Below are positions 6,190 to 14,606 of a DNA stretch of 15,034 nucleotides, piece by piece (the first letter of the stretch is position 1; each line of letters begins with the position of its first letter). Both the position numbers and the translations under genes were made by a program. The stretch spans positions 1 through 15,034 of the forward strand of contig JBNMKN010000040.1 of NCBI GenBank assembly GCA_050874365.1. Direction: 5' to 3'. The notes under the pieces are model-generated. The model searched no databases and had not been told where the DNA came from. It was given only the letters and a program-made list of their open reading frames with translations. This DNA comes from Eshraghiella sp050874365 (GTDB lineage: Bacteria; Bacillota; Clostridia; Lachnospirales; Lachnospiraceae).

Positions 6190-6223
6190 TTATAAAAATA
6201 TTTTTAATGCGAGGAATAATGAC

Positions 6224-6928
6224 ATGTTAAAATGTGAGAATCTCGTTAAGGTTTATTCAGGCTGCAGAGCTGTGGATGGGCTTAACCTGGAACTTGATAC
6301 GGGAAGGATATATGCACTTCTCGGACCTAACGGAAGCGGTAAGTCAACTTTCATGAAAATGGTAGTCGGACTTATAAAACCTACAGAAGGAAAGATTTAT
6401 CTTGACGGTGAAGAAATCTCTGATAAGACAAGGGCAAGGATTACATATATGCCAACGGAGAATTACTTTTACAACTATATGAAGATTAAGGATATAGCGT
6501 CTTTTTATAAAGATTTCTATAAGGATTTTGATGAGAACAGAATGTACGGATTACTTGACAGAATGGAATTACATTTTGACGGTAAGGTAAGGAATATGTC
6601 AACGGGTATGCTTGCAAAGCTCAAAATAGCAGTAGCAATGGCAAGAAATTCAAGAGTTATTCTTCTTGATGAACCTTTGAACGGCATAGATATAATTGCA
6701 AGAGAACAGGTTATGAATGCAATAACCGAATATGTTAATCAGGATAAGATAATTATCGTATCAAGTCACCTTGTAGATGAACTTGAACATACGGCAGGAG
6801 GAGCTGTTTTTATTAGAAATGGCAGGGTTGTCATGGCAGGCAATACGGAAGATATAAGAAGCCATAATGACAACAAATCCCTTGTTGAGTTATATAAGGA
6901 AATCTATGGAGGAACATATAATGGGTAA
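6224..6928 (+). CDS. ABC transporter ATP-binding protein
   Basis: A 234-residue single nucleotide-binding domain that should power the permease encoded next. Walker A GPNGSGKST is at 34-42, Walker B VILLDE at 145-150 and the H-loop histidine at 182. Two motifs are unusual: the signature is MSTGM (125-129) where LSGGQ is typical, and the Q-loop region reads MPTEN (77-80), with no glutamine. These features occur in the YtrB/EcsA-like exporter ATPases often paired with small permeases. The ATG at 6224 is preceded by GCGAGGA. The last 8 bases overlap the permease start. The substrate is unknown. Confidence 0.88.
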   Translation: MLKCENLVKVYSGCRAVDGLNLELDTGRIYALLGPNGSGKSTFMKMVVGLIKPTEGKIYLDGEEISDKTRARITYMPTENYFYNYMKIKDIASFYKDFYKDFDENRMYGLLDRMELHFDGKVRNMSTGMLAKLKIAVAMARNSRVILLDEPLNGIDIIAREQVMNAITEYVNQDKIIIVSSHLVDELEHTAGGAVFIRNGRVVMAGNTEDIRSHNDNKSLVELYKEIYGGTYNG

Positions 6929-7682
6929 ACTTATTAAATACGAATTTCGCAAAGATTCCGGTACTTATTTTACATTGTTCGGTATTCTTGTGGTTACAGA
7001 AATATATTTTATTATAAGCTTTTTACTTAAAAGCAGTATTAATATGGGAATGGCACTTGTTTTAGCCGAACTTGGCGGAGCCTGCGGTATTTTTGCACTT
7101 ATGATTCATGGCGCTGTGTCATACTCCAAGGAAATTAACTCAAAGTATAGCTATATGACCTTTATGACACCTAATTCGCCATATAAGATTGTGGGAGCCA
7201 AATATTTGTCACTTCTTATAGTTACGGTAGCCGGTACAATGATATTCAGTCTTTTTCTTGGGCTTAATGTCAAACTTATAACTGACAGGTATAGTGAAGT
7301 ACGTATGATTACTTCAGTGATTGATGAACTTGGTCAGACGTTAGGCTGGAATACAAGCTCATATGTAGCTTCATTTTTAGCGTCACTTGTTACCATGATG
7401 ATAAGCTTTTTCTTTAGTGTCAGCTGTGCATACGTTGCAATAACACTCAGTACAACAGTTCTTGCCAATAGAAAGGGAAAAGGCTTTTTAGCTGTAGTAT
7501 TCTTCTTTGTGATTATAATAATAACATCATTAATAATAAGAAAGATTCCTGTATTGAATTTTGGAGATACATTTTTTGAAAATCTTGCAGGTAATGTTTA
7601 TATTTATCTATTCAGGGCAGGTCTTATATTGTGTAGTTACCTGTTCATATCACATATGCTGAAAAAGAAAATAAGCTTGTAA
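6921..7682 (+). CDS. ABC-2 type transporter permease
   Basis: An integral membrane partner of the preceding ATPase. I start it at the ATG at 6921 (253 residues), because GGAGGA at 6908-6913 is seven bases upstream. The frame stays open to 6867, but that start would lie deep in the ATPase gene. The cytoplasmic N-terminus MGKLIKYEFRKD is typical of this permease class. About six hydrophobic segments follow, near 17-37, 47-67, 97-117, 148-178, 188-206 and 227-246. No other domain is visible. The 8-base overlap with the ATPase suggests paired synthesis. The cargo is unknown; related two-gene systems handle peptides, antibiotics or envelope stress. Confidence 0.82.
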   Translation: MGKLIKYEFRKDSGTYFTLFGILVVTEIYFIISFLLKSSINMGMALVLAELGGACGIFALMIHGAVSYSKEINSKYSYMTFMTPNSPYKIVGAKYLSLLIVTVAGTMIFSLFLGLNVKLITDRYSEVRMITSVIDELGQTLGWNTSSYVASFLASLVTMMISFFFSVSCAYVAITLSTTVLANRKGKGFLAVVFFFVIIIITSLIIRKIPVLNFGDTFFENLAGNVYIYLFRAGLILCSYLFISHMLKKKISL

Positions 7683-7705
7683 TTTGACGGTATGGAGGGA
7701 TTGTA

Positions 7706-8335
7706 TTGGAAGGAAACGAAATATCACTTGCTGTTATTAAAAGGCTTCCAAGGTATTTCAGATATCTTGAGGAGCTTATTGACAGCGGTGTGGAAAGAAT
7801 TTCATCAGGCGAATTAAGCCGCAGGATGAACGTGACGGCTTCACAGATAAGACAGGACCTTAATAATTTCGGAGGTTTCGGTCAACAGGGTTACGGTTAT
7901 AATGTAAAATATCTTCACAGCGAGATTGCCAAAATTCTTGGAATCGATAAGATTCACAGCATAATAATCGTGGGAGCCGGAAATCTTGGTAAAGCACTTG
8001 CCAATTACGCCAACTTTGAAAAAAGAGGTTTTGTCGTAAAAGCAATGTTTGATACCAATGAAGCACTTATCGGTAAAGAATGCAGGGGTGCGGTAATCAG
8101 ACCGATGAGTGAAATGGAAGCTTTTATTAAAGATAACAATATTGAAATCCTTGCGCTGACGATTCCGAAGGGCAGTGCAACGGAGGTAGTACAGACTGCG
8201 ATTAAGGCAGGAATTAAAGGAATATGGAATTTTGCCCATATTGATTTAGAGGTGCCTGACAATGTGGTGGTTGAAAATGTTCATTTGTCAGAGAGCCTTA
8301 TGACACTTTCTTATAATATTACGAGGTTGCACTAG
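7706..8335 (+). CDS. rex: Redox-sensing transcriptional repressor Rex
   Basis: Homodimeric repressor that reads the NADH/NAD+ ratio and releases fermentation and redox genes when NADH is high. It has 209 residues. The N-terminal winged helix (about 1-75) includes LPRYFRYLEEL and the recognition part SASQIRQDL-like stretch TASQIRQDLNNFGGFGQQGYGY. The Rossmann domain has its dinucleotide loop GAGNLG at 90-95. The C-terminal helix LSESLMTLSYNITRL is the part swapped between subunits in the family. The only suitable start is TTG at 7706, with GGAGGG at 7694-7699; nearby ATG codons are out of frame. It follows the permease by 23 bases, so it either shares that transcript or has a promoter within the permease gene. 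I found no convincing Rex operator in the window. Confidence 0.95.
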   Translation: MEGNEISLAVIKRLPRYFRYLEELIDSGVERISSGELSRRMNVTASQIRQDLNNFGGFGQQGYGYNVKYLHSEIAKILGIDKIHSIIIVGAGNLGKALANYANFEKRGFVVKAMFDTNEALIGKECRGAVIRPMSEMEAFIKDNNIEILALTIPKGSATEVVQTAIKAGIKGIWNFAHIDLEVPDNVVVENVHLSESLMTLSYNITRLH

Positions 8336-8339
8336 ATAA

Positions 8340-8936
8340 ATGTCAGTAACGATAGAAGATGTGAAGAAAAATGTGGCATATAAACAATTGCCGATAGTGA
8401 TTCTTGATGAACGGTGGCATCGTCTTTTTCCCGAAAAAGATAAGACACCTGAGATAAAAAAACTTGAAAAAAATCTTGGTACATTGCTTAAAAGGCAGGG
8501 ACAGATAACCAATGACTTAAAGGCTTTAAGAAAAATTAAAAATGACCTGATGAAGGAAATTATTGATAATTCTGCGGATACGGGAGAAGCTGACGCCAAG
8601 AGAAACAAAATAATGGCACGTAACCAGAAGCTTGTTCTTGAGGCAAAAGAAAAGATAGAAAAGCTTGAACAGGAAGAAATCGAAATTCCGGGCAGGATAA
8701 GAGACGCCAATATTGAGCTTGTAATCCAGGGAATAGATGAATGTTACAGGCGGATACACGATAATTATGACGATATCCAGCTTCTTGGAAAATGGATTAA
8801 TGAAATGAGAGTCGAGCTTAAGAAAAAAGTCCTCATAAAACAGGACAAGGAAATTAAGAACACAGAGATTTATTCGTATATGCATGACCTTTTAGGTCCT
8901 GACATGATAGAAATATTTGATAATAAAAAGGGATAA
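8340..8936 (+). CDS. Conserved coiled-coil protein of unknown function
   Basis: A 198-residue, highly charged protein without signal peptide or membrane segment. I do not recognise a family. The N-terminal 45 residues look globular (PIVILDERWHRLFPEKDKT). Residues about 45-120 show long heptad-like helices rich in Lys, Glu and Leu (KKLEKNLGTLLKRQGQ; KEKIEKLEQEEIEI). A further helical part covers about 125-170, and the end is YMHDLLGPDMIEIFDNKKG. The shape suggests a helical hairpin, perhaps a scaffold or an adaptor. It sits 4 bases after rex and 2 bases before nnr, so it is almost certainly cotranscribed and coupled with both. That position invites a redox or cofactor link, but nothing in the sequence proves it. 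Confidence 0.75.
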   Translation: MSVTIEDVKKNVAYKQLPIVILDERWHRLFPEKDKTPEIKKLEKNLGTLLKRQGQITNDLKALRKIKNDLMKEIIDNSADTGEADAKRNKIMARNQKLVLEAKEKIEKLEQEEIEIPGRIRDANIELVIQGIDECYRRIHDNYDDIQLLGKWINEMRVELKKKVLIKQDKEIKNTEIYSYMHDLLGPDMIEIFDNKKG

Positions 8937-8938
8937 TT

Positions 8939-10435
8939 ATGAAGTACGCATTGACAGGCAGAATGTCAAAAGAAGTTGATAGATATACAATAGATAAGAT
9001 GGGTGTTCCGTCTTTGGTTCTTATGGAAAGAGCAGCAGTCAGTACAGCTACGAAGGTTGCAGAGATTGTTGCTCTTTTCAGACGTAATGTAAGAATACTG
9101 GCGGTGTGCGCAAAAGGCAATAACGGAGCCGATGCGGCAGCCGCGGCAAGGATATTGTCGTGGCAGGGCGTGGCTGTTGATATTGCCGTAATAGAGGATG
9201 ACAGAAACGGAACAGAGGAATTTGCCACACAGATTACCATTGCAAAGAACAGCGGTCTTAACTTTGTGACCGTTTCTGCTATACCGGAATATGATATAAT
9301 AATAGATGGTATTTTTGGAACAGGTCTATCAAGGGACGTTGGGGGCATATATGCCGATGCGATTGACCTCATTAACGGTTCCAATAATGTTGTGGTAAGT
9401 GTTGACATTCCGTCCGGAATAGATTCCGAAACGGGAGCGGTTCTTTCCAAAGCAGTTAATGCCGATGCCACCGTTACTTTCGGCTACAACAAAGTCGGTA
9501 ATATGATATATCCGGGAAAAGAGTTAAGCGGAGAGGTTACGGTAGCGGATATAGGTTTCTGCCCGGAAGCAATCAAGACTCTTAATCCGTGTATGTATTT
9601 TACGGAAGAGGATTTGAAAAAAATTCCTGACAGGGAGGCATATTCCAATAAAGGAACCTATGGAAGAATTCTTGTCATTGCAGGAAGCCGTGATATGAGC
9701 GGAGCCGCATATTTAAGCGGAGCCGCAGCTTATAGGACAGGTGCGGGACTTGTAGAGGTTCTTACCTATGAGGGCAATACGGATATAATTAAGAAACTGC
9801 TTCCGGAAGCAATCGTGACGGGATATTCCGAAGATAATTATGCCGGCGTGCTTGAAAGCTGTTTAAAGAAAGCAACCTGTGTTATTCTTGGCCCCGGACT
9901 TTCAAAAGATATAGCAGCACATAACATAACGGAAGAGGTACTTAGACGTTGCGAAGTGCCGCTTATTATAGATGCGGATGCGCTAAATATTATTGCCGAA
10001 GATATATCGTTATTGAAAAATTATTCCCGTGTTGCTATAATTACACCGCATATCGGTGAGCTTGTGAGACTCACGGGACTTACCAAAGAAGAACTCCTTA
10101 ATGACAGTGTTGCGGCTGCAAAACGTTTTGCAAAAGAATTTAATGTCATTCTTGTTATGAAGAATGCAGTTACTGTTGTTGCAGAACCCTACGAAAACGG
10201 CAGGGTATATATAAATGCATCAGGAACGGGAGCAATGTCTAAAGCCGGTATGGGCGATGTTCTGACGGGTGTTGTTGCGGGAATGATTTCTCTTAGGCTT
10301 GAACCGTTTTCGGCAGCCTGTATGGGTGTATATTTACACGGTATTGCAGGAGAAATAGCGGAAGAGGAACAAGGCACACATTCTGTTATGGCAGGAGACG
10401 TTGTTAATACACTGGGAAAGGCAGTTAATAAATAG
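8939..10435 (+). CDS. nnr: Bifunctional NAD(P)HX epimerase / ADP-dependent NAD(P)HX dehydratase
   Basis: Repairs damaged, hydrated NADH and NADPH. The epimerase domain interconverts the R and S forms and the dehydratase domain restores the cofactor using ADP. The N-terminal domain (about 1-215) has KGNNGADA at 59-66, IDGIFGTGL at 122-130 with the expected Asp123, and DIPSGI at 156-161. The C-terminal ribokinase-like domain (about 225-498) has GSRDMSGAAYLSG, the glycine loop LGPGL at 317-321, DADALN at 345-350, TPHIGE at 369-374 and GMGDVLTG at 437-444 with catalytic Asp440. The family's usual NNGGDG is NNGADA here. Fusion length of about 500 residues is normal. It lies between the rex-linked coiled-coil gene and alr; acpS, which often sits next to it in related genomes, is absent. 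Confidence 0.94.
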   Translation: MKYALTGRMSKEVDRYTIDKMGVPSLVLMERAAVSTATKVAEIVALFRRNVRILAVCAKGNNGADAAAAARILSWQGVAVDIAVIEDDRNGTEEFATQITIAKNSGLNFVTVSAIPEYDIIIDGIFGTGLSRDVGGIYADAIDLINGSNNVVVSVDIPSGIDSETGAVLSKAVNADATVTFGYNKVGNMIYPGKELSGEVTVADIGFCPEAIKTLNPCMYFTEEDLKKIPDREAYSNKGTYGRILVIAGSRDMSGAAYLSGAAAYRTGAGLVEVLTYEGNTDIIKKLLPEAIVTGYSEDNYAGVLESCLKKATCVILGPGLSKDIAAHNITEEVLRRCEVPLIIDADALNIIAEDISLLKNYSRVAIITPHIGELVRLTGLTKEELLNDSVAAAKRFAKEFNVILVMKNAVTVVAEPYENGRVYINASGTGAMSKAGMGDVLTGVVAGMISLRLEPFSAACMGVYLHGIAGEIAEEEQGTHSVMAGDVVNTLGKAVNK

Positions 10436-10450
10436 TAAAGGAAAATTGAA

Positions 10451-11569
10451 ATGGAAGAATTTACAAGAACATATTCGGTTATTCATCTTGATTCAATATA
10501 TAAAAATATAGAAGAAGCAAAGAAAAGGGTCGGAAGCGATACCAAAATAATGGCAATCGTAAAAGCTAATGCTTACGGACACGGTGCTGTGGAAGTGGCA
10601 GGAGCAATCAAAGATAAAGTATACGGATTTGCCGTTGCAACCGTAAGGGAAGCCCTTACATTAAGGGAAAGCGGTGTTAACAATCCTATACTTGTACTTG
10701 GGTATGTATGCAAGGCAGAGTATGAATCTGTCATAAGAAATAATATTATTTTTGCCATGCTTACAAAAGAAATGGCAAAAGATATATCAGAGTGTGCCGT
10801 AAGGATAGGGATTACAGCAAAGTGCCATATTAAGATTAACACAGGAATGAACAGAATTGGTTTCCCTGTAGATGAGGAAGCAATAGATGATATAGCAGAG
10901 CTTACGGGTTATGAAGGACTTGACTGCGAAGGCATCTTCATGCACTTTGCAACGGCGGACAGCATGGATAAAAGCTATGCAAAACACCAGTTTGAATTGT
11001 TTATGGATGTTATCGCAAAACTCGAAAAAAGAGGTGTACACTTCAGAATAAGACATTGCGCCAACAGTGCGGCAATAATCGACCTGCCTGAATATAAGCT
11101 TGATATGGTAAGAGAAGGCATTATTTTATACGGACTTAAGCCAAGTGATGAAGTAGACGCTTCAATGAAATATTATCCTGCACTTGAACTTAAGACTCAT
11201 GTTATTTTTGTAAAAGGACTGGGTGCAGGCGAAAGCATAAGCTACGGAAGGACTTTTGTAACTGACAGACCGATGAAAATTGCCACCGTTGCCATTGGAT
11301 ATGCCGATGGTTATCCAAGATCACTTTCCAATAAAGGATATGTACTTATCCATGGGAAAAAAGCAAAAGTAGTCGGCAGGGTATGTATGGATCAGATGAT
11401 GATTGATGTAACAGACATACCTGATGTTAAGGTTGAAGATGTGGTAACAGTTGTCGGAAAAGACGGCAATGAAGAGATTACCTTTGAAGAAGTAGGAGAA
11501 CTTTCAGGAAGATTTAATTACGAATTTGTATGTGATATTTCTGAAAGAGTAGAGAGAAAATACGTTTAG
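10451..11569 (+). CDS. alr: Alanine racemase
   Basis: PLP enzyme that makes D-alanine from L-alanine for peptidoglycan, acting in the cytoplasm. The 372-residue length is typical. The two catalytic residues are in place: Lys38 in AIVKANAYGHG, which binds PLP, and Tyr265 in SISYGRTF, which acts as the second base. Other markers are TGMNRIGF at 131-138, HCANSAA at 202-208, and RVCMDQMMIDVT at 310-321 near the entrance and active site. The start ATG at 10451 follows AAAGGAAAA and lies 15 bases after nnr. The alr-mazF order is shared with many Firmicutes. No feature suggests an altered substrate. Confidence 0.96.
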   Translation: MEEFTRTYSVIHLDSIYKNIEEAKKRVGSDTKIMAIVKANAYGHGAVEVAGAIKDKVYGFAVATVREALTLRESGVNNPILVLGYVCKAEYESVIRNNIIFAMLTKEMAKDISECAVRIGITAKCHIKINTGMNRIGFPVDEEAIDDIAELTGYEGLDCEGIFMHFATADSMDKSYAKHQFELFMDVIAKLEKRGVHFRIRHCANSAAIIDLPEYKLDMVREGIILYGLKPSDEVDASMKYYPALELKTHVIFVKGLGAGESISYGRTFVTDRPMKIATVAIGYADGYPRSLSNKGYVLIHGKKAKVVGRVCMDQMMIDVTDIPDVKVEDVVTVVGKDGNEEITFEEVGELSGRFNYEFVCDISERVERKYV

Positions 11570-11578
11570 TATTGAATA

Positions 11579-11632
11579 AACACACATGATACTGGAGATA
11601 ATGCTTATATCATAAACGAAAGGTCGTGTGTT
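11579..11632 (+). promoter_or_regulatory. Foldable leader before mazF
   Basis: AACACAC (11579-11585) pairs with GTGTGTT (11626-11632), and directly inside it ATGATA (11586-11591) pairs with TATCAT (11608-11613). The ribosome binding site AAAGG (11619-11623) would lie in the unpaired strand between the two stems, just before the TTG start at 11635. The stems are short and AT-rich, so this is a weak candidate for translational control of the toxin. Confidence 0.35.
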
Positions 11633-11634
11633 AC

Positions 11635-11982
11635 TTGAATATCAAAAGGGGAGACATTTTTTATGCTGACCTAAGACCCGTGGTCGGCTCTGAACAGGGT
11701 GGTGTAAGACCTGTACTTATTGTCCAGAATGATACGGGAAACAGGCACAGTCCCACTGTGATAATTGCAGCAATTACCTCACGAATGAAACATAAGCTTC
11801 CGACGCATGTTGAAATCGATTCAAAAAGGTATGATATGATTAAAGATTCTGTTATTTTACTTGAACAGTTACGAACAATAGATAAAGCAAGACTTAAGGA
11901 TAAAGTATGTCATCTTGATAATGAAATAATAACGAAAGTTAACGAGGCACTTATCACAAGCCTTGAAATACAACATACATAA
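11635..11982 (+). CDS. mazF: MazF/EndoA-type endoribonuclease toxin
   Basis: Sequence-specific mRNA interferase. I start it at TTG 11635 (115 residues) rather than GTG 11626: AAAGG at 11619-11623 is too close to the GTG. With the TTG start the catalytic Arg25 (GGVRPV) and Thr48 (AAITSR) fall at the same numbers as reported for Bacillus subtilis EndoA. The opening IKRGDIFYADLRPVVGSEQGGVRPVLIVQND and KLPTHVEI, SVILLEQLRTIDK are closely similar to EndoA, which cuts at UACAU. An antitoxin gene normally lies just upstream; here alr ends 65 bases before and no small frame fits, so a neighbouring MazE is absent. A TTG start should keep synthesis low. The next gene starts 14 bases later. Confidence 0.92.
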   Translation: MNIKRGDIFYADLRPVVGSEQGGVRPVLIVQNDTGNRHSPTVIIAAITSRMKHKLPTHVEIDSKRYDMIKDSVILLEQLRTIDKARLKDKVCHLDNEIITKVNEALITSLEIQHT

Positions 11983-11996
11983 GAAGGAGATTTGTT

Positions 11997-13328
11997 ATGG
12001 TCTATGGCCATTTTGGTATTGGAATAGTTTTATTTGTTTTTTTTCTGGTAATTGATGTTATTCTGTATGCGTTCAATGCAGCAATACGGATGCTCAGTCC
12101 GAACGATATAGCCGAAAGCAGGGAAGGCAAGGCAAAATACAGGGAGATGATTTCAAAGATTCTTGAGTCTCCGTCACGGTTTAATGACACAGTGAACATA
12201 ATTGTGTATATTACCAACATCGTTGCCGGAAGTTACATATTGGGTTCATTGGCAAGAAGGGTTATCCTGGCTGTCAACGGAGACAAAACATGGGTATATA
12301 TTGTACTTGCAATAGCCATGATACTTGTCTTTATAATTTTCGGAGTGATAATTCCGGAAAAGTGCGGAAGGCGTAAACCTGTAAAGACAGCAATCAGACT
12401 TGTAAAGTATGTGCGTTTTCTTATGCTTGTGCTTTCACCTGTTGTTTTTGTTACAACTGCGATTGCCAAAGGGATTCTCAGGATTTTTGGCATTAAAAAT
12501 CCCGATGCTGAGGAAAATGTTACCGAGGAAGAAATCATTACAATGGTTAATGAGGGTCAGGAACAGGGTGTTCTGGAAGCCGGAGAGGCTGAAATGATTA
12601 CCAATATTTTTGAACTTGGAGACAAACACGCCGGGGATATCATGACCCACAGAAGCAATATAGAAGCAGTTGAAAGCACAATTACCCTTGATGATTTTAT
12701 CCAGAACCATATAGAAGGTAAATATTCAAGATTCCCTGTTTACGAAGGCGATATTGACAATATTGTGGGAACAATCCATATAAGGGATGCACTTATTTTT
12801 TACAGAAATATTCCTAACCGTAAGAAGCTTCTTAAGGATATAAAAGGTCTTTTAAGAAAACCTTATATGGTTCCGGAGACCATGGACATAGATGATATGC
12901 TTAAGGATATGCAGGAGAAAAAAATCCACATGGGTATTGTTGTGGATGAGTATGGCCAGACTTCGGGAATTGTATCCATGGAGGATATTATAGAGGAAAT
13001 CGTAGGTAACATCCTTGATGAATACGACGAGGAAGAGGAAGTTGTCGAATATGCAGGAGATGATACTTATGTGGTTGACGGTCTCACAGAGATAGAAGAT
13101 ATTAACAGCCTGTTGGGAATTAAGATTGAAAGTGATGATTTTGAGACCCTTAACGGTTTTTTAATATCAAAGCTTGGCAGAATTGCATCCGAAAATGAAA
13201 CCGAGGTTATCGAAGCGTATGGGTTCAGTTTTAAGATATTGGAAGTTACTGGCAATGTAATCCGAAAGGTTGAAATAACAAAAACAGATAAAAAGGAAGG
13301 TATTGACGATGAGCAATTACAAAATTGA
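11997..13328 (+). CDS. CNNM/CBS/CorC_HlyC-type membrane protein (hemolysin C family)
   Basis: Membrane protein of 443 residues, of the family linked to magnesium and cobalt transport or efflux. The CNNM (DUF21) transmembrane domain covers about 1-165, with hydrophobic stretches near 8-30, 66-85, 99-120 and 139-160. Two CBS domains, which sense adenine nucleotides in the family, are at about 210-275 and 280-340. A CorC_HlyC domain is at about 355-430. The start ATG at 11997 has a strong AAGGAG at 11984-11989. Oddities: the usual GExxPK motif after the third segment is GVIIPEK (116-122), and the acidic residue expected in the first segment is missing (YAFNAAIRMLS). Ion transport may therefore be altered. 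The end overlaps metY by 20 bases. Confidence 0.88.
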   Translation: MVYGHFGIGIVLFVFFLVIDVILYAFNAAIRMLSPNDIAESREGKAKYREMISKILESPSRFNDTVNIIVYITNIVAGSYILGSLARRVILAVNGDKTWVYIVLAIAMILVFIIFGVIIPEKCGRRKPVKTAIRLVKYVRFLMLVLSPVVFVTTAIAKGILRIFGIKNPDAEENVTEEEIITMVNEGQEQGVLEAGEAEMITNIFELGDKHAGDIMTHRSNIEAVESTITLDDFIQNHIEGKYSRFPVYEGDIDNIVGTIHIRDALIFYRNIPNRKKLLKDIKGLLRKPYMVPETMDIDDMLKDMQEKKIHMGIVVDEYGQTSGIVSMEDIIEEIVGNILDEYDEEEEVVEYAGDDTYVVDGLTEIEDINSLLGIKIESDDFETLNGFLISKLGRIASENETEVIEAYGFSFKILEVTGNVIRKVEITKTDKKEGIDDEQLQN

Positions 13329-14595
13329 AACAAAGTGTATACAGAGCGGATACACACCAAAGAAAGGGGAACCAAGAGTTTTACCTATCTATCAGAGCAC
13401 AACATTTAAGTATGACACAAGCGACCAGATGGGCAGGTTATTTGACCTTGAAGATTCAGGATATTTTTACACAAGACTTCAGAATCCTACCAATGATGCG
13501 GTAGCAGCCAAAATATGTGACCTTGAGGGTGGTGTAGGTGCAATACTTACTTCCTCAGGACAGGCAGCCAACTTCTATGCGATGTTTAATATATGTGAAG
13601 CGGGAGGACATATTGTAGCATCTTCTGCAATTTACGGAGGAACATTCAATCTCCTTGGTACAACAATGAAAAAACTCGGAATTGACTGTACTTTTGTATC
13701 CCCTGAAGCGGATGAAGCAGAATTACAGGCAGCTATAAGACCTAATACAAAACTTATCTTTGGGGAAACAATTTCCAATCCTACACTTGAAGTTCTTGAT
13801 ATCGAACTTTTTGCAAAAGTTGCACATAAAAACGGAATACCTCTTATTGTAGACAATACTTTTGCTACACCTATTAACTGCAGACCGTTTGAATTCGGTG
13901 CTGATATAGTTGTCCATTCCACAACGAAATATATGGACGGACATGCAACACAGGTAGGCGGCTGCATCGTTGACAGCGGTAATTTTGACTGGATGGCGCA
14001 TAAAGATAAGTTTCCGGGACTTACAACAAGGGATGAGTCTTATCACGGAATTATTTATGCAGAGAAATTCGGCAAGATGGCTTACATAACAAAATGTACA
14101 ACACAGCTTATGAGGGATTTAGGTTCCATACCTTCTCCTAACAACTGCTTTTTACTTAACCTCGGGCTTGAAACCCTTCATCTTCGTGTTCCACGTCATT
14201 GTGCCAATGCACTTGCGGTTGCAAAATATCTTAAAAATAACGAAAATGTTGAATGGGTTAACTATCCTGACCTTGAAGGAGACAAATACCATGACCGTCA
14301 GTTAAAATATATGCCAAACGGAACCTGCGGCGTTGTGACTTTCGGACTTAAGGGCGGAAGGGATGTTGCCATAAAATTTATGGATAATCTTAAACTTGCG
14401 GCAATCGTTACACACGTTGCGGACAGCAGAACTTCTGTTTTACATCCTGCAAGCCATACACACAGGCAGCTTACGGATGAACAGCTTAAGGCAGCAGGCG
14501 TTAATCCTGACCTTATCAGATTCTCTGTTGGTACAGAAAATGTTGAGGATATCATTGCGGATATAGAGCAGGCTTTAAAGGCTGCAACTGTATAA
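13309..14595 (+). CDS. metY: O-acetylhomoserine sulfhydrylase / aminocarboxypropyltransferase
   Basis: PLP enzyme of the Cys/Met metabolism family that makes homocysteine from O-acetylhomoserine and sulfide, the direct sulfhydrylation route to methionine. I start it at ATG 13309, preceded by GGAAGG; the in-frame TTG at 13303 is too close to that site. The resulting 428 residues match the MetY length. PLP-binding Lys207 lies in HSTTKYMDGH, Tyr54 and Arg56 in YFYTRLQNPT contact the cofactor of the neighbouring subunit, and GLTTRDESYHG (237-247) is characteristic of MetY over MetB or MetC. The C-terminal substrate region includes HPASHTHRQL at 379-388. It overlaps the CBS gene by 20 bases, so coupling is likely. 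I see no S-box or T-box leader and no separate promoter. Confidence 0.93.
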   Translation: MSNYKIETKCIQSGYTPKKGEPRVLPIYQSTTFKYDTSDQMGRLFDLEDSGYFYTRLQNPTNDAVAAKICDLEGGVGAILTSSGQAANFYAMFNICEAGGHIVASSAIYGGTFNLLGTTMKKLGIDCTFVSPEADEAELQAAIRPNTKLIFGETISNPTLEVLDIELFAKVAHKNGIPLIVDNTFATPINCRPFEFGADIVVHSTTKYMDGHATQVGGCIVDSGNFDWMAHKDKFPGLTTRDESYHGIIYAEKFGKMAYITKCTTQLMRDLGSIPSPNNCFLLNLGLETLHLRVPRHCANALAVAKYLKNNENVEWVNYPDLEGDKYHDRQLKYMPNGTCGVVTFGLKGGRDVAIKFMDNLKLAAIVTHVADSRTSVLHPASHTHRQLTDEQLKAAGVNPDLIRFSVGTENVEDIIADIEQALKAATV

Positions 14596-14606
14596 CTTGA
14601 ATAGAT

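Noticed and set aside
6867..6920. Longer N-terminus for the ABC permease
   Set aside because: It would overlap the ATPase gene by over 60 bases; GGAGGA points to the ATG at 6921, where the typical permease N-terminus begins.
7841..8262. Open frames on the minus strand opposite rex
   Set aside because: They lie fully inside the unmistakable rex gene, have no ribosome binding site and resemble no protein I know.
11570..11634. Small antitoxin gene upstream of mazF
   Set aside because: The 65-base gap has no start-to-stop frame long enough for a MazE-type protein.
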